Below the pieces are notes generated by a model, which worked only from the letters and a program-made list of their open reading frames with translations, did no database searches and had not been told where the DNA came from. Both the position numbers and the translations under genes were made by a program. A stretch of DNA of 64,000 bases, from positions 124,001 to 188,000 of the forward strand of contig JACKMT010000005.1 in assembly GCA_024235255.1 (NCBI GenBank). Direction: 5' to 3'. Source of the DNA: Chromatiaceae bacterium (lineage in GTDB: Bacteria; Pseudomonadota; Gammaproteobacteria; Chromatiales; Chromatiaceae). Positions 17,078 through 25,427 of the stretch are shown in pieces (position 1 is the first letter of the stretch; each line of letters opens with the position of its first letter).

Positions 17078-17533
17078 GTGACAAAATTTGTCGAATGGTC
17101 CGATGAACTCAGTGTTGGTATCGAAGAGATTGACGAACAGCACAAACTGCTCACCACGCTCATCAACCGAATGCATGAAGCAATTCAGGAGCGTCACGGA
17201 AATCAGGTTGTTGGAGGGATTCTCGATGAGCTCACGGATTACACCCGCATCCATTTTGCAGTGGAAGAGAGCCTTATGCGCATCCTCGATTTTCCCGGAT
17301 ACGAGGAGCATCACGAGCATCACCGGGATCTGTTGGAACAGGTGACGGATCTGAAGCGCAAAGTGGCCGAAGGCAAGGCTTCCATCGGCTTCGAATTGAT
17401 GCACTTCCTCAAGGTCTGGCTCACGAAGCACATCATGGAAGAGGACATGTCCTACAGCGGATTCTTTCTTGCCGCCGGCGCTCGTCCGAAACTGAAGAAA
17501 CGCTCCTGGATTCGAAAACTCTGGGGTGGCTAA
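17078..17533 (+). CDS. bacteriohemerythrin
   Basis: A 151-residue O2-binding di-iron protein of the hemerythrin family. Seen: Gly-Ile-Glu-Glu-Ile-Asp-Glu-Gln-His-Lys-Leu-Leu near residues 15-26 (first His ligand), Tyr-Thr-Arg-Ile-His-Phe-Ala-Val-Glu-Glu (His and Glu ligands), His-Glu-His-His-Arg-Asp-Leu-Leu, and Trp-Leu-Thr-Lys-His-Ile-Met-Glu-Glu-Asp. These are the full metal-ligand set. The GTG at 17078 is preferred because GGGAG lies nine bases upstream and the protein then starts just before the conserved Trp-Ser-Asp. Likely roles are O2 delivery, sensing or protection in a microaerobic cell. It has a positively charged C-terminal tail. Confidence 0.9.
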   Translation: MTKFVEWSDELSVGIEEIDEQHKLLTTLINRMHEAIQERHGNQVVGGILDELTDYTRIHFAVEESLMRILDFPGYEEHHEHHRDLLEQVTDLKRKVAEGKASIGFELMHFLKVWLTKHIMEEDMSYSGFFLAAGARPKLKKRSWIRKLWGG

Positions 17534-17878
17534 CCAGTAACATCCTGGTTACGCAACAATCCACACCACCCCGACTTCACTCCGGGTCGTCATCCCTTCC
17601 GGTTCTAAGCCGCAGCAGGCATCCAGCGATTTCCGTTCTAAGTAGAGACTGCTCCGGAGAAGAAGAGGAGTCTCCGGTGCGAACGCCAAAAACAATCCCT
17701 TCATTTTGTGCCGGCGGCTTGCAGGCCGACGCTCCACAATGCCAAAAAAAGAATCTAAAGAATAATTCGATAAAGACGATAAATTTGTCAAAGCTGGTTT
17801 AGCAGCGAGCAAAAACGGTCTGCATTTGCACCAGCCCACGGGCACCATCTGCTACTGCTTTAAAGGGAAATTAAGGTT
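17534..17878. other. 345-base gap with one stem-loop
   Basis: No gene seen. A stem of seven base pairs, CCGGAGA (17654-17660) with TCTCCGG (17671-17677), lies in the middle without a T tract. The region before 17879 is AT-rich and probably holds the promoter of the next gene. Confidence 0.4.
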
Positions 17879-18295
17879 ATGGATATTTTTCCGGATTACA
17901 TTGATGCAGCGCGAAAGATGTATCGCAAATTTGGGGTTGACGCTGATATCCGCGCTGTCGAAAAACTTGATTATAGAGATCCGATAACACTGCGAGCCAT
18001 TGCTGTATCGGTCTATTGGCGTATCGCAGTCGGCGCCTTCGGCGCGACGGAGGTGTGGAGTGTCATGCTGCCGAAACCGACTGATCAGCTGCATGCTGAG
18101 CATGGTGTCGCGGAGATGAATGAACTGCGCAGCGTTGAATTCGACGCCAAGTCAGGTGCGAGATGGAATATTGACTTTCAATCGCAAAGCGGGGTCATCG
18201 TCAGCGCAAAATCGAGAAACGATCTGCTCGATGCCATTATTGACTGCCAAGAGTGCATCGGTCAGATGGCCGCTGCGATTTACTGCGCCGCCTGA
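17879..18295 (+). CDS. hypothetical protein
   Basis: A 138-residue soluble protein that I do not recognise. It has no signal peptide or membrane segment. A motif-poor N-terminal half is followed by a segment with Asp-Phe-Gln-Ser-Gln-Ser-Gly-Val and a C-terminal helix ending Cys-Gln-Glu-Cys-Ile-Gly-Gln-Met. The Cys-x-x-Cys-like pair (Asp-Cys-Gln-Glu-Cys) could be a metal or redox site, but a single pair is weak evidence. An AAGG ribosome site precedes the ATG. It is convergent with the CBS-domain gene. Confidence 0.5.
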   Translation: MDIFPDYIDAARKMYRKFGVDADIRAVEKLDYRDPITLRAIAVSVYWRIAVGAFGATEVWSVMLPKPTDQLHAEHGVAEMNELRSVEFDAKSGARWNIDFQSQSGVIVSAKSRNDLLDAIIDCQECIGQMAAAIYCAA

Positions 18296-18361
18296 TCTGT
18301 TGCTTCAGCTGCCGTTCAACCCAAGCGATATTTTCTGAGTTCCTGAACGGGCTCGGCCCGG

Positions 18362-19042
18362 TCACTTTGTCCCGCCAGCTCCTGGCAAGTCCTCGCTGAT
18401 GATCTCGAACCCCAGCTCCCTGAGCTGCCGGTCGATTTTATCCGGGTCGTCGGCGATGTAGCGTACAATGACCGTGCGCTTTTCCTTGCTCGACTCTGAG
18501 GTGGGCGACACCACCGAAGAGATATAACCACCGCCGTCGCTGATCTTGTTCAGGAAATTGGCCAGCTCCCTTACCTTGTTAGGAAGCTTGACAGCGATGC
18601 GCGTGGTTTCGGTTAGGTTGCTGCCGGTGATGTCCAGAAAGAAATCCAGGATGTCGGTCTCGCTGATGACGCCGATCACGCGTTCGTCCTCTACTACCGG
18701 AAGACAACCCACCTTACGTTCCCGGATCATCTGTCCCGCCTGCTCGATCAGTGTGCGCCTTGAACAGCTTATCGGATGCTTCTCCATCAACTGGCCGACG
18801 GTCACTTTCGACGTCAGATAGTTGACCTCACCCACGCTCAACGTGGTGATGGAGGAGGGCTCCGCCTGCTTGAGATGTTTGCGGCCGAGCAGTCCGACCA
18901 GGCGGCCGTCGGTATCGACCACCGGCAGATAGCGGCGGTCTCTCTCCTTCATCAGGTGGGAAGCATGACTGATTTTCATATCCGCGGTCACAGTGTCTAC
19001 TTCGCGGGACATGATCTGTTCAACGTACATGGCGTTTTTCAA
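18362..19042 (-). CDS. CBS-pair and ACT domain protein (AcuB-like)
   Basis: A 226-residue cytoplasmic protein: two CBS domains (about residues 7-62 and 75-138) followed by an ACT-like domain (about 145-215). Landmarks are Ile-Met-Ser-Arg-Glu-Val-Asp-Thr-Val, Tyr-Leu-Pro-Val-Val-Asp-Thr-Asp-Gly-Arg-Leu-Val-Gly, and Val-Gly-Cys-Leu-Pro-Val-Val-Glu-Asp. CBS pairs bind adenosyl ligands and ACT domains bind small metabolites, so this is likely a regulatory protein. The arrangement resembles AcuB of acetoin utilisation, but no acetoin genes are nearby. It lies 90 bases downstream of, and codirectional with, the livKHMGF genes... in transcription order it follows livF, so it could be read through from that operon. 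Confidence 0.8.
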   Translation of the reverse strand: MKNAMYVEQIMSREVDTVTADMKISHASHLMKERDRRYLPVVDTDGRLVGLLGRKHLKQAEPSSITTLSVGEVNYLTSKVTVGQLMEKHPISCSRRTLIEQAGQMIRERKVGCLPVVEDERVIGVISETDILDFFLDITGSNLTETTRIAVKLPNKVRELANFLNKISDGGGYISSVVSPTSESSKEKRTVIVRYIADDPDKIDRQLRELGFEIISEDLPGAGGTK

Positions 19043-19132
19043 CCTCTTTAACGTGGCTCAAACTACCGGTCTGCTGGTGCATGGAATCCACCCGGCCGTC
19101 TATTGCAGATATGGGGCTTGCAATAGCCTGTG

Positions 19133-19855
19133 TCAATGCCCCAGATACGCCTTGCGCACCGCCTCGTTAGCGAGCAGTTCGTCGGCGTTTGCTGTGAGGA
19201 TCACTTTTCCGGTCTCCAGCACGTAGCCACGGTCGGCGATGCCCAGCGCGGCGTTGGCATTTTGCTCCACCAGCAGTATCGTCACCCCGCTGTCATTGAG
19301 CTCTCTGACGACGCGGAAAATCTCCTCGACCAGCAGCGGCGCCAATCCCATCGAAGGCTCGTCCAGCAGCAGCAGCCGGGGTCGGCCGAGCAGGGCGCGG
19401 CCAATGGCGAGCATTTGCTGCTGTCCGCCCGAAAGGGTGCCCGCCGGCTGTTTCCGCCGCTCCTTCAGGATCGGAAACAGCTGGTATATCTTCTCCAACT
19501 CCTGTTCCAGCCCGACCCTGTCACTGCGAAAACAGTACCCGCCCAGTTTCAGGTTGTCCTCCACCCCCAGCGGGGCGAATACCTGCCGTCCCTCCGGTAC
19601 GTGGCAGATACCGGATTGGACGATTTTATGGGTGGCCGACCGGGTGATGTCGTTGCCGCCGAAGTGCACGCTGCCGCCGGATGCTCTCTGCACGCCGGAG
19701 AGCGTCAGCAGCAGCGTGGTCTTGCCGGCGCCGTTGGCGCCGACGATGGCAACGAGTTCGCCGGCATTCACTTCGAGCGAGATACCGTGCAGCGCCTGAA
19801 TCGGTCCGTAGTGAGAGGTCAGTCCGGCAATTTTCAGCAGTGGCTCAGACGGCAT
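19133..19855 (-). CDS. livF: branched-chain amino acid ABC transporter ATP-binding protein LivF
   Basis: A 240-residue ABC ATPase, the last gene of the livKHMGF operon. Walker A is Gly-Ala-Asn-Gly-Ala-Gly-Lys-Thr-Thr, the signature is Leu-Ser-Gly-Gly-Gln-Gln-Gln-Met, and Walker B ends Leu-Leu-Leu-Asp-Glu-Pro-Ser-Met-Gly-Leu-Ala-Pro, which is typical of LivF. The Met at 19855 is used because it gives the standard LivF N-terminus (Pro-Leu-Leu-Lys) and overlaps livG by 11 bases; the frame stays open a little upstream. LivF and LivG drive uptake through LivH and LivM. The substrate could be an amino acid, urea, an amide or a short carboxylate. Confidence 0.92.
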   Translation of the reverse strand: MPSEPLLKIAGLTSHYGPIQALHGISLEVNAGELVAIVGANGAGKTTLLLTLSGVQRASGGSVHFGGNDITRSATHKIVQSGICHVPEGRQVFAPLGVEDNLKLGGYCFRSDRVGLEQELEKIYQLFPILKERRKQPAGTLSGGQQQMLAIGRALLGRPRLLLLDEPSMGLAPLLVEEIFRVVRELNDSGVTILLVEQNANAALGIADRGYVLETGKVILTANADELLANEAVRKAYLGH

Positions 19856-20618
19856 ATTCCACCTCGCCGCCAAGATAAGCATCGATCACCTTGGGATTAT
19901 GCTGTATCTCTCTCGGTGAACCTTCCGCCAACCGGCTGCCGTAGTCGATTACCAGGATGCGGTCGGAGACATCCATCACCAGCCCCATGTTGTGCTCCAC
20001 CAGCAGCACCGTGATTCCGGTGTCGCTGATCCGGCGGATCAGTTTGCGCATCGCTTTGGTCTCGGTGTCATTCAGCCCGGCAGCAGGTTCGTCCATCAGC
20101 AGCAGTTTCGGAGCTGCGGCTAACGCACGGGCGATTTCCAGTCGCTTCAGCACACCATAGGGGAGGGCATCGGCATCCAGCTGCAGGTAGTCGTCCAGGC
20201 CGCAGAAATGGAGCGCTTCGCGCGCCCACAACTCCGCTTGCTGCTCCTCCCGACGGGTGCTGGAGAGCCGCAGTGCGCTGTTCCAGAGACGGCTTTTGGT
20301 GCGCAGATGACAGCCGACCTTGACGTTATCCAGCACGCTCATGTTGAAAAACATCTGCAGATTCTGAAAAGTCCGAGAGACGCCCAGTTCCGCCACTTTG
20401 TGCGGCAGACGGCCGACGATATCCCGGCCGAGGAAGCGTATGCTGCCCTCATCGGGCGTGTAGATGCCGGAGAGCATGTTGAACAGTGTGGTTTTACCGG
20501 CGCCGTTGGGTCCGATCACCGAGTAGACATGGCCTTCAGGCACTTCGAAATCCAGATCGGCAATCGCGGTCACGCCGCCGAAGGATTTGCTGAGTCCGCT
20601 GACTTTAAGCAGCGCCAC
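19845..20618 (-). CDS. livG: branched-chain amino acid ABC transporter ATP-binding protein LivG
   Basis: A 257-residue ABC ATPase. Walker A is Gly-Pro-Asn-Gly-Ala-Gly-Lys-Thr-Thr, and the Walker B region is Leu-Leu-Leu-Met-Asp-Glu-Pro-Ala-Ala-Gly-Leu-Asn, the LivG form. The classic LivG signature Leu-Ser-Gly-Gly-Gln is changed to Leu-Pro-Tyr-Gly-Val-Leu-Lys-Arg-Leu-Glu, as in many LivG proteins (Tyr-Gly-xx-Arg-Leu-Glu). The GTG at 20618 is preferred because a strong GGGGGAGAG ribosome site precedes it; the ATG at 20645 has none. It overlaps the end of livM by 14 bases and the start of livF by 11. Confidence 0.9.
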   Translation of the reverse strand: MALLKVSGLSKSFGGVTAIADLDFEVPEGHVYSVIGPNGAGKTTLFNMLSGIYTPDEGSIRFLGRDIVGRLPHKVAELGVSRTFQNLQMFFNMSVLDNVKVGCHLRTKSRLWNSALRLSSTRREEQQAELWAREALHFCGLDDYLQLDADALPYGVLKRLEIARALAAAPKLLLMDEPAAGLNDTETKAMRKLIRRISDTGITVLLVEHNMGLVMDVSDRILVIDYGSRLAEGSPREIQHNPKVIDAYLGGEVEYAV

Positions 20619-21597
20619 GGCCGCTCTCCCCCGCTTCGGCTGCATCGATCGCGGTGCGCCTGTCGCGGGTCAACCTGCGCAGCAGGTGCTGCAACCCAAC
20701 GAACAGGCCCTGCGGCAGGAAAATCATCATCAGCATCAGGATGGCGCCAAATATCATCACTTCGTAATCCTCGAACACCACCAGCAGTTCGGGCAGAAAG
20801 GTGAGGATGATCGCGCCGATGATGGCGCCGTAAGTCGAGGCCATGCCGCCCAGTACCACCATTGTTACCAGTTCTATGGAGAAAAAGAAACTGAACGAAT
20901 CGGGGCTGACAAAGGCCTGTTGGTAGGCAAACAGGCTGCCCGCGAGCGAGGCGATCAGCGCGGCCAGCACAAACACGCCGGTCTTTGTGGCCGTGGTGTT
21001 GATGCCCATCATTTCCGCCGCCACTTCCGAGCCGTGCAGTGCGCGCAGAGCACGGCCGCTGCGCGAGTTGATGATGTTCAGCGCCAGCCAGACCACCACC
21101 AGCAGCACACTGACGATAACGATATACCAGCGCAGGTCCGAGTCCACACTCCAGCCAAACAGCGAGAGGCTGGGTATGCCGCCGAGGCCGTCAGGTCCAC
21201 CGGTGAATTTCCCAGCCTGAACCAGTACGATGTTGATGATGATGCCGAGGCCGAGCGTAGCCATTGCCAGATAGTGCCCCTTCAGGCGCAGGATTGGCCG
21301 TGCCAGCGTAAAGGCGACGACGGCGGTCAGGCCGAGGCCGGCCAGGATCGCCGGCCAGGGGTTCCAGCCGTAGCGTGTGGTAAGAATCGCCGAAGCATAG
21401 GCGCCGATGCCGAAAAAACCGGCGTGGCCGAGTGAGATCTGACCGGCATAGCCCATCAGCAGGTTGAGGCTGACCGCGAGAATTGCATGCAGCGCGGCGG
21501 TAACACCGACCACGGTGACATAGTAGTTGTCGGGAAATATCAGCGGCAGCACTGCTGCCGTGATAGTCAGCAGATAGAACCCCCGGAGATAACTCAT
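20605..21597 (-). CDS. livM: branched-chain amino acid ABC transporter permease LivM
   Basis: A 330-residue inner-membrane permease with about nine hydrophobic segments. The LivM motif Asn-Leu-Leu-Met-Gly-Tyr-Ala-Gly-Gln-Ile-Ser-Leu-Gly-His-Ala is near residues 45-59. A second block reads Arg-Ala-Leu-Arg-Ala-Leu-His-Gly-Ser-Glu-Val-Ala-Ala (the ATPase-contact loop). The start at 21597 overlaps the livH stop by four bases (ATGA), so the two permeases are translationally coupled. The C-terminal 25 residues after the last helix are charged and cytoplasmic. Confidence 0.92.
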   Translation of the reverse strand: MSYLRGFYLLTITAAVLPLIFPDNYYVTVVGVTAALHAILAVSLNLLMGYAGQISLGHAGFFGIGAYASAILTTRYGWNPWPAILAGLGLTAVVAFTLARPILRLKGHYLAMATLGLGIIINIVLVQAGKFTGGPDGLGGIPSLSLFGWSVDSDLRWYIVIVSVLLVVVWLALNIINSRSGRALRALHGSEVAAEMMGINTTATKTGVFVLAALIASLAGSLFAYQQAFVSPDSFSFFFSIELVTMVVLGGMASTYGAIIGAIILTFLPELLVVFEDYEVMIFGAILMLMMIFLPQGLFVGLQHLLRRLTRDRRTAIDAAEAGESGRGAA

Positions 21598-22472
21598 ACC
21601 CGCTCCGCCGACGCTTTGCCGAACAGTCCGCTGGGTTTGAAGAAGAGCACCAGCAGCAGTATCACAAATCCGATGGCGTCCTTGTATCCGGAAGAGATCA
21701 GCCCGGCTGCCAGTGATTCGATCAGGCCGAGCAGCAGTCCGCCGGCGACGGCGCCCATCGGGTTGCCAAAGCCACCCAGAATGGCGGCGGAGAATCCCTT
21801 GAGGCCGAGCATGACGCCTGCGTCGTAAGAGGTGAAAGTGATCGGGGCCACCAGTATCCCCGCCAACGAGCCAAGCAGTGCGGAGAGTCCATAAGCGATC
21901 AGCATCATCCTGCTGACGTTGATGCCCACCAGCTGGGCGGCGGTACGGTTGCAGGAGCAGGCGAGAACCGCCTTGCCGTTGGTGGTGTGGTTGAAAAAGT
22001 AGTGCACGCCCAATACCAGCACAGAAGCGCCGCCCATGACCCAAAGGTTCTGCGGCAGCAGCGTGGCCTCGCCTATCTTTATCGGCTCTTCACCCGAGAA
22101 GTGGGGCATGCCAAAGATGTCTTTGCCCCACAGCAGCAGCGCCACGCCGCGCAAAAATATGGACGCGCCGATGGTGATGATGATAGTCGTGACCACCGAT
22201 GCGCCTCGGGCCGGCGCTATGGCGAAGCGTTGCAGTGCCATGCCGACGCAGATCACCAGCAACACTGCGCAGATGGCCGCGAGCCAGAGCGGCAGGCCGT
22301 TTCCGGCGGAAAAGGCGATGGATCCCATAGCGCCCAGCATCACGAATTCGCCCTGTGAGAAGTTCACCACGTCCGAAGCGTTGTAGATGATGGCAAAGCC
22401 GAGCGCGACCAGTGCGTAGGTGGCACCCACGGTAACCCCGGTCAGAACGAATTGGAGAATCTGGTCGAACAT
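21594..22472 (-). CDS. livH: branched-chain amino acid ABC transporter permease LivH
   Basis: A 292-residue inner-membrane permease with about eight hydrophobic segments. The N-terminal pattern Gly-Ala-Thr-Tyr-Ala-Leu-Val-Ala-Leu-Gly-Phe and Val-Val-Asn-Phe-Ser-Gln-Gly-Glu-Phe-Val-Met-Leu-Gly is typical of LivH. A later Gly-Gly-Phe-Gly-Asn-Pro-Met-Gly-Ala block is also conserved. The C-terminus, Lys-Pro-Ser-Gly-Leu-Phe-Gly, is the usual end. It is separated from livK by 216 bases that contain a strong stem-loop, while the genes after it overlap. Confidence 0.92.
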   Translation of the reverse strand: MFDQILQFVLTGVTVGATYALVALGFAIIYNASDVVNFSQGEFVMLGAMGSIAFSAGNGLPLWLAAICAVLLVICVGMALQRFAIAPARGASVVTTIIITIGASIFLRGVALLLWGKDIFGMPHFSGEEPIKIGEATLLPQNLWVMGGASVLVLGVHYFFNHTTNGKAVLACSCNRTAAQLVGINVSRMMLIAYGLSALLGSLAGILVAPITFTSYDAGVMLGLKGFSAAILGGFGNPMGAVAGGLLLGLIESLAAGLISSGYKDAIGFVILLLVLFFKPSGLFGKASAERV

Positions 22473-22615
22473 CTAAACCCTGCAAAAGGAAGTTCAGCTA
22501 CCCAAAAACACGCGCCGACGCGGTATCCGGTTCAGTTTCCATGCTGTTCTGCAATCAATGAATGTTGAGTGGCGAGCGTTTTGCTGTCAGGCTTCTGCAG
22601 GTTTACACCGTTGCG

Positions 22616-22642
22616 CCGGCGCGGCGCTTTATGCCGCGCCGG
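22616..22642 (-). other. strong GC-rich stem-loop between livK and livH
   Basis: A perfect ten-base-pair stem, CCGGCGCGGC (22616-22625) with GCCGCGCCGG (22633-22642), has a seven-base loop. There is no T tract on the minus strand after it. Its place behind the binding-protein gene suggests a 3' mRNA-stabilising or partial-termination element that keeps LivK in excess over the permease. Confidence 0.6.
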
Positions 22643-22688
22643 TACTTCAGCCCAACCTGCTTGGGAGTGTGTCTGGTTGGCTACTCCG

Positions 22689-23834
22689 TTACTGAACGAT
22701 GCTCCAGTCGCCGTTCTTGATCTCCAGCATTTTGAATGCGTTGATGCCCAGACCCAAGTGGTCGGTCGGGCTCATGTTGAAGATGCCGCCGGTGCCGACG
22801 AAGCCTGTCGTCCGCTCAATTTCATCGCGCACTTTGGCCTTGTCGGTGGAGTTGGCCCGGTCGATCGCCTCGAGCGCCATGAACAGACCGTCATAGGCGT
22901 GGCCGCCAAAGGTGGAGACGTCGCCATACTTGGCTTCGAACTTGTTTTTATAGGACAACAACACCGCTTTCTGCGGATCGGAGTCAGGCAGCTGCTCGGC
23001 TACCAGCAGCGCCGCAGCCGGCAGGCGTACGCCCTCGGCTGCGTCACCAGCCAGCTCGATGTACTTCTTGGAAGCCACGCCGTGGGACTGGTAGAGCGGC
23101 AGCGTTATACCCAGTTGGCGTACGTTCTTGGTGACGATGGCCGGGCCGGTGCCGAAGCCAAAATTGAGTATTGCCTGCGCATCGGTGTCGCGGATCTTGG
23201 CCAGCTGGGCGGTCATGTCGGTGTCTTTCGCGCCATAAGATTCGTCCGCCACCATGGTGATGCCGTACTGGCGGGCTAGCTCCAGACTCTGGGCGCGACC
23301 TGATTTGTCAAAGCCGCCGCTGCCGCTGATCAGGGCGACCTTGGAGATGCCCCGGCGCTGCATGTCGCCGAATATTTTTGCTGCGGCCATCGCATCGGTG
23401 TGCGGGGTCTTGAAGGTCCATTTTTTAACCGGCCGGATAATACTTACCGCACCGGCCAGCGAGATGAACGGCATCTCGCTGCTCTCCACCAGCGGCATCA
23501 CTGCCAGTGTGGTACCGGTTGTTGAACCGCCGACGATAACATCGACCTTGTCTTTCTGGATCAAACGCTTGGCGAAATTGACCGCCTCTTTGGCATTACC
23601 GCCGGTGTCGTAGTGAATCAGTTCCACCTGCCTGCCGTCGACGCCGCCGCCGGCGTTGACCTCTTCGACATACATCTGCAGGGTCTTCAGTTCCGGATCG
23701 CCGAGGAAAGAGGCCGGTCCGGTCACTGCCAGGAAGGTGCCGACCTTGATGGTATCGCCGGCCGACGTCTGTGCTGCAGCCAGACTCAACAACAATCCGG
23801 CGGCTAACATAGAAACGGTTTTACGGATTTTCAT
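22689..23834 (-). CDS. livK: ABC transporter periplasmic substrate-binding protein, Leu/Ile/Val-binding type
   Basis: A 381-residue periplasmic binding protein (type I fold). A signal peptide occupies the first 25 residues (Lys-Ile-Arg-Lys, a hydrophobic core, then Gln-Thr-Ser-Ala-Gly). The mature part has Val-Gly-Thr-Phe-Leu-Ala-Val-Thr-Gly-Pro-Ala-Ser, then Val-Asp-Gly-Arg-Gln-Val-Glu-Leu and Val-Ile-Val-Gly-Gly-Ser-Thr-Thr-Gly-Thr. These are typical of the Liv/aromatic-acid binding group. It captures the substrate for LivHMGF. Substrate cannot be fixed: members bind branched-chain amino acids, aromatic acids, amides or short-chain carboxylates. Confidence 0.88.
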   Translation of the reverse strand: MKIRKTVSMLAAGLLLSLAAAQTSAGDTIKVGTFLAVTGPASFLGDPELKTLQMYVEEVNAGGGVDGRQVELIHYDTGGNAKEAVNFAKRLIQKDKVDVIVGGSTTGTTLAVMPLVESSEMPFISLAGAVSIIRPVKKWTFKTPHTDAMAAAKIFGDMQRRGISKVALISGSGGFDKSGRAQSLELARQYGITMVADESYGAKDTDMTAQLAKIRDTDAQAILNFGFGTGPAIVTKNVRQLGITLPLYQSHGVASKKYIELAGDAAEGVRLPAAALLVAEQLPDSDPQKAVLLSYKNKFEAKYGDVSTFGGHAYDGLFMALEAIDRANSTDKAKVRDEIERTTGFVGTGGIFNMSPTDHLGLGINAFKMLEIKNGDWSIVQ

Positions 23835-24279
23835 GTTAATAGTTACCCCTCTCTAATTTTCACTTGAACACTGCGTTCGATTGACTGCCAAACCGTCTGA
23901 AACTCGCCTCATTATCGCATTTGAACCTATCGGTATCCCGCTGCAAATAGTTTTGGCTAAGCCAATTCAGTTGTTTCGTTCTTTGGTACTGGAAAAATAA
24001 TTTCAATAATTAGTGAATGCCGGTTGACCTTTCTGCATGCGCCTGCCGTTCCGGCTTGTTTTTTTGTGGGTTTTTTCACTCCTTTTGAACCACCTTTTGT
24101 GGCCGACAGGTGAGCATAGCGGCTTGCACTATCATCGGTCAACTATGCCCACAAATCAAAGGTGGTTTCTTTGGCTGAGCTGTTTCCCGCTGGCCGGAGG
24201 GGAATATCACCGGGCCCGGAATCGGGCTGTTCTGCACCTATACGGAGGAGTTTGAGTGAAATATGAGAATTTATGTACG
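23835..24279. other. 445-base gap holding the livK promoter region and a long palindrome
   Basis: No gene supported; the small open frames on either strand lack ribosome sites and familiar sequence. An 80-base imperfect palindrome is listed separately. T-rich runs of six to seven bases lie at about 24058-24077 on the plus strand. The livK promoter should lie in the first 150 bases; no clear boxes seen. Confidence 0.4.
24088..24167. repeat. 80-base imperfect palindrome
   Basis: AACCACCTTTTGTGG (24088-24102) pairs with CCACAAATCAAAGGTGGTT (24149-24167), leaving a small bulge. Nested inside, GCATAG (24114-24119) pairs with CTATGC (24143-24148). A T-rich stretch follows on the plus strand. It lies between the 3' end of the DUF1841 gene and livK. 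It could be a small mobile hairpin, a structured RNA or a terminator. Confidence 0.5.
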
Positions 24280-24735
24280 TTACTCTGGCCGACGGCCAGG
24301 TTTCCGCCCCTGAATTAGTTTTCGCACACACGCCAGATAGGCCTGTTCATCCGGCGCGGTTGCGGCTGACTGAGCCTCCCAAAGCATGCGGCCGAGGCAC
24401 TCCATCAACTGATGCTCGGCTTCGTGGGTATCACCCACGACAGCGGTCAGCTGCTGGTAGAGCATGCTGATTCCGACCGGCCGGTCGGTAACCAGCTGCT
24501 CCTGCAGACTGATATGCATTCCCAGGTGCAGGAAAGGATTGCTCTCCCCCCCCTCGGGCAGAAAGTCGCGTTCCAGCGCAGCATCCGGGTTTTCGATCAG
24601 CCGGTGGTACTCCGGATGCTGCGCTATGATGCCGGAGATCATCGTTTCCAGCGGCGTCGCCTGCTCGTTGGCGCGGTGTTTACGCCAGGCCTCGGTGAAG
24701 ACCCGTCTGATTTCGGTGCGATTATTTCCAAACAT
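24280..24735 (-). CDS. DUF1841 family protein
   Basis: A 151-residue cytoplasmic protein that matches the DUF1841 pattern. It starts Met-Phe-Gly-Asn-Asn-Arg with a following basic helix. It then has Pro-Leu-Glu-Thr-Met-Ile-Ser-Gly-Ile-Ile-Ala-Gln-His-Pro-Glu-Tyr near residues 28-43 and Asn-Pro-Phe-Leu-His-Leu-Gly-Met-His near 66-74. Function unknown. It follows nth by 51 bases on the same strand, so it probably ends the rnf-nth transcription unit. Confidence 0.8.
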   Translation of the reverse strand: MFGNNRTEIRRVFTEAWRKHRANEQATPLETMISGIIAQHPEYHRLIENPDAALERDFLPEGGESNPFLHLGMHISLQEQLVTDRPVGISMLYQQLTAVVGDTHEAEHQLMECLGRMLWEAQSAATAPDEQAYLACVRKLIQGRKPGRRPE

Positions 24736-24786
24736 GGTGCTGCCTGACTGTTATCCCATTTTACAACTGTTGAGCAATTGCTCCCG

Positions 24787-25422
24787 TCAATCCAGATTTT
24801 TCGCTCGGTATTCACACAGATCTTCGATGATACAGGAGCCGCATCTGGGTGTGCGAGCGAGACAGGTGTAGCGGCCGTGCAGGATCAGCCAGTGGTGAGC
24901 GTCGTGCAGAAACTCCTTGGGGATGTTTCGCAGCAGTTTCTGTTCCACCTCCAGCACGTTTTTGCCCGGAGCTATCCGGGTTCGGTTGGCAACCCGAAAG
25001 ATGTGTGTATCCACTGCCATGGTGGGCTGGCCGAAGGCGGTGTTCAGTATCACGTTGGCGGTTTTTCTGCCGACGCCGGGAAGCGCTTCCAGCGCTTCGC
25101 GCTGCTGCGGTACCTCTCCGTCGTGCTGCGTCAGCAGGGCGCTGCAGCTCTTGATGATGTTTGCCGCCTTGCTGTTGAACAGCCCGATGGTGCGTATATA
25201 GCGCTTCAGGCCAGCTTCGCCCAGGTCGAGCATAGCGCGCGGCGTATTGGCGATCGGAAACAGCTCGGCGGTTGCTTTGTTGACGCTCTTGTCGGTAGCC
25301 TGCGCGGAGAGCACCACCGCCACCAACAGCTCGAACGGGCTGGTATAGTTCAGTTCCGTTCTGGGATTGGGATTGTCGGCGCGCAGCCGCTCGAAGATCT
25401 CCCGGCGTTTGGCTGCATTCAT
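24787..25422 (-). CDS. nth: endonuclease III
   Basis: A 211-residue base-excision repair enzyme (DNA glycosylase and AP lyase for oxidised pyrimidines). The helix-hairpin-helix with catalytic Lys is Leu-Pro-Gly-Val-Gly-Arg-Lys-Thr-Ala-Asn, and the catalytic Asp is in Val-Asp-Thr-His-Ile-Phe-Arg. The 4Fe-4S cluster is bound by a Cys-x6-Cys-x2-Cys-x5-Cys pattern near the C-terminus. Length equals that of the E. coli enzyme. It starts five bases after rnfE, the classic rnf/rsx-nth arrangement of gammaproteobacteria. Confidence 0.96.
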   Translation of the reverse strand: MNAAKRREIFERLRADNPNPRTELNYTSPFELLVAVVLSAQATDKSVNKATAELFPIANTPRAMLDLGEAGLKRYIRTIGLFNSKAANIIKSCSALLTQHDGEVPQQREALEALPGVGRKTANVILNTAFGQPTMAVDTHIFRVANRTRIAPGKNVLEVEQKLLRNIPKEFLHDAHHWLILHGRYTCLARTPRCGSCIIEDLCEYRAKNLD

Positions 25423-25427
25423 ACCGA

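Noticed and set aside
20605..22044. A 479-codon version of LivM
   Set aside because: The extra N-terminal part is out-of-frame livH sequence, and the ATG at 21597 overlaps the livH stop by four bases and gives the standard protein.
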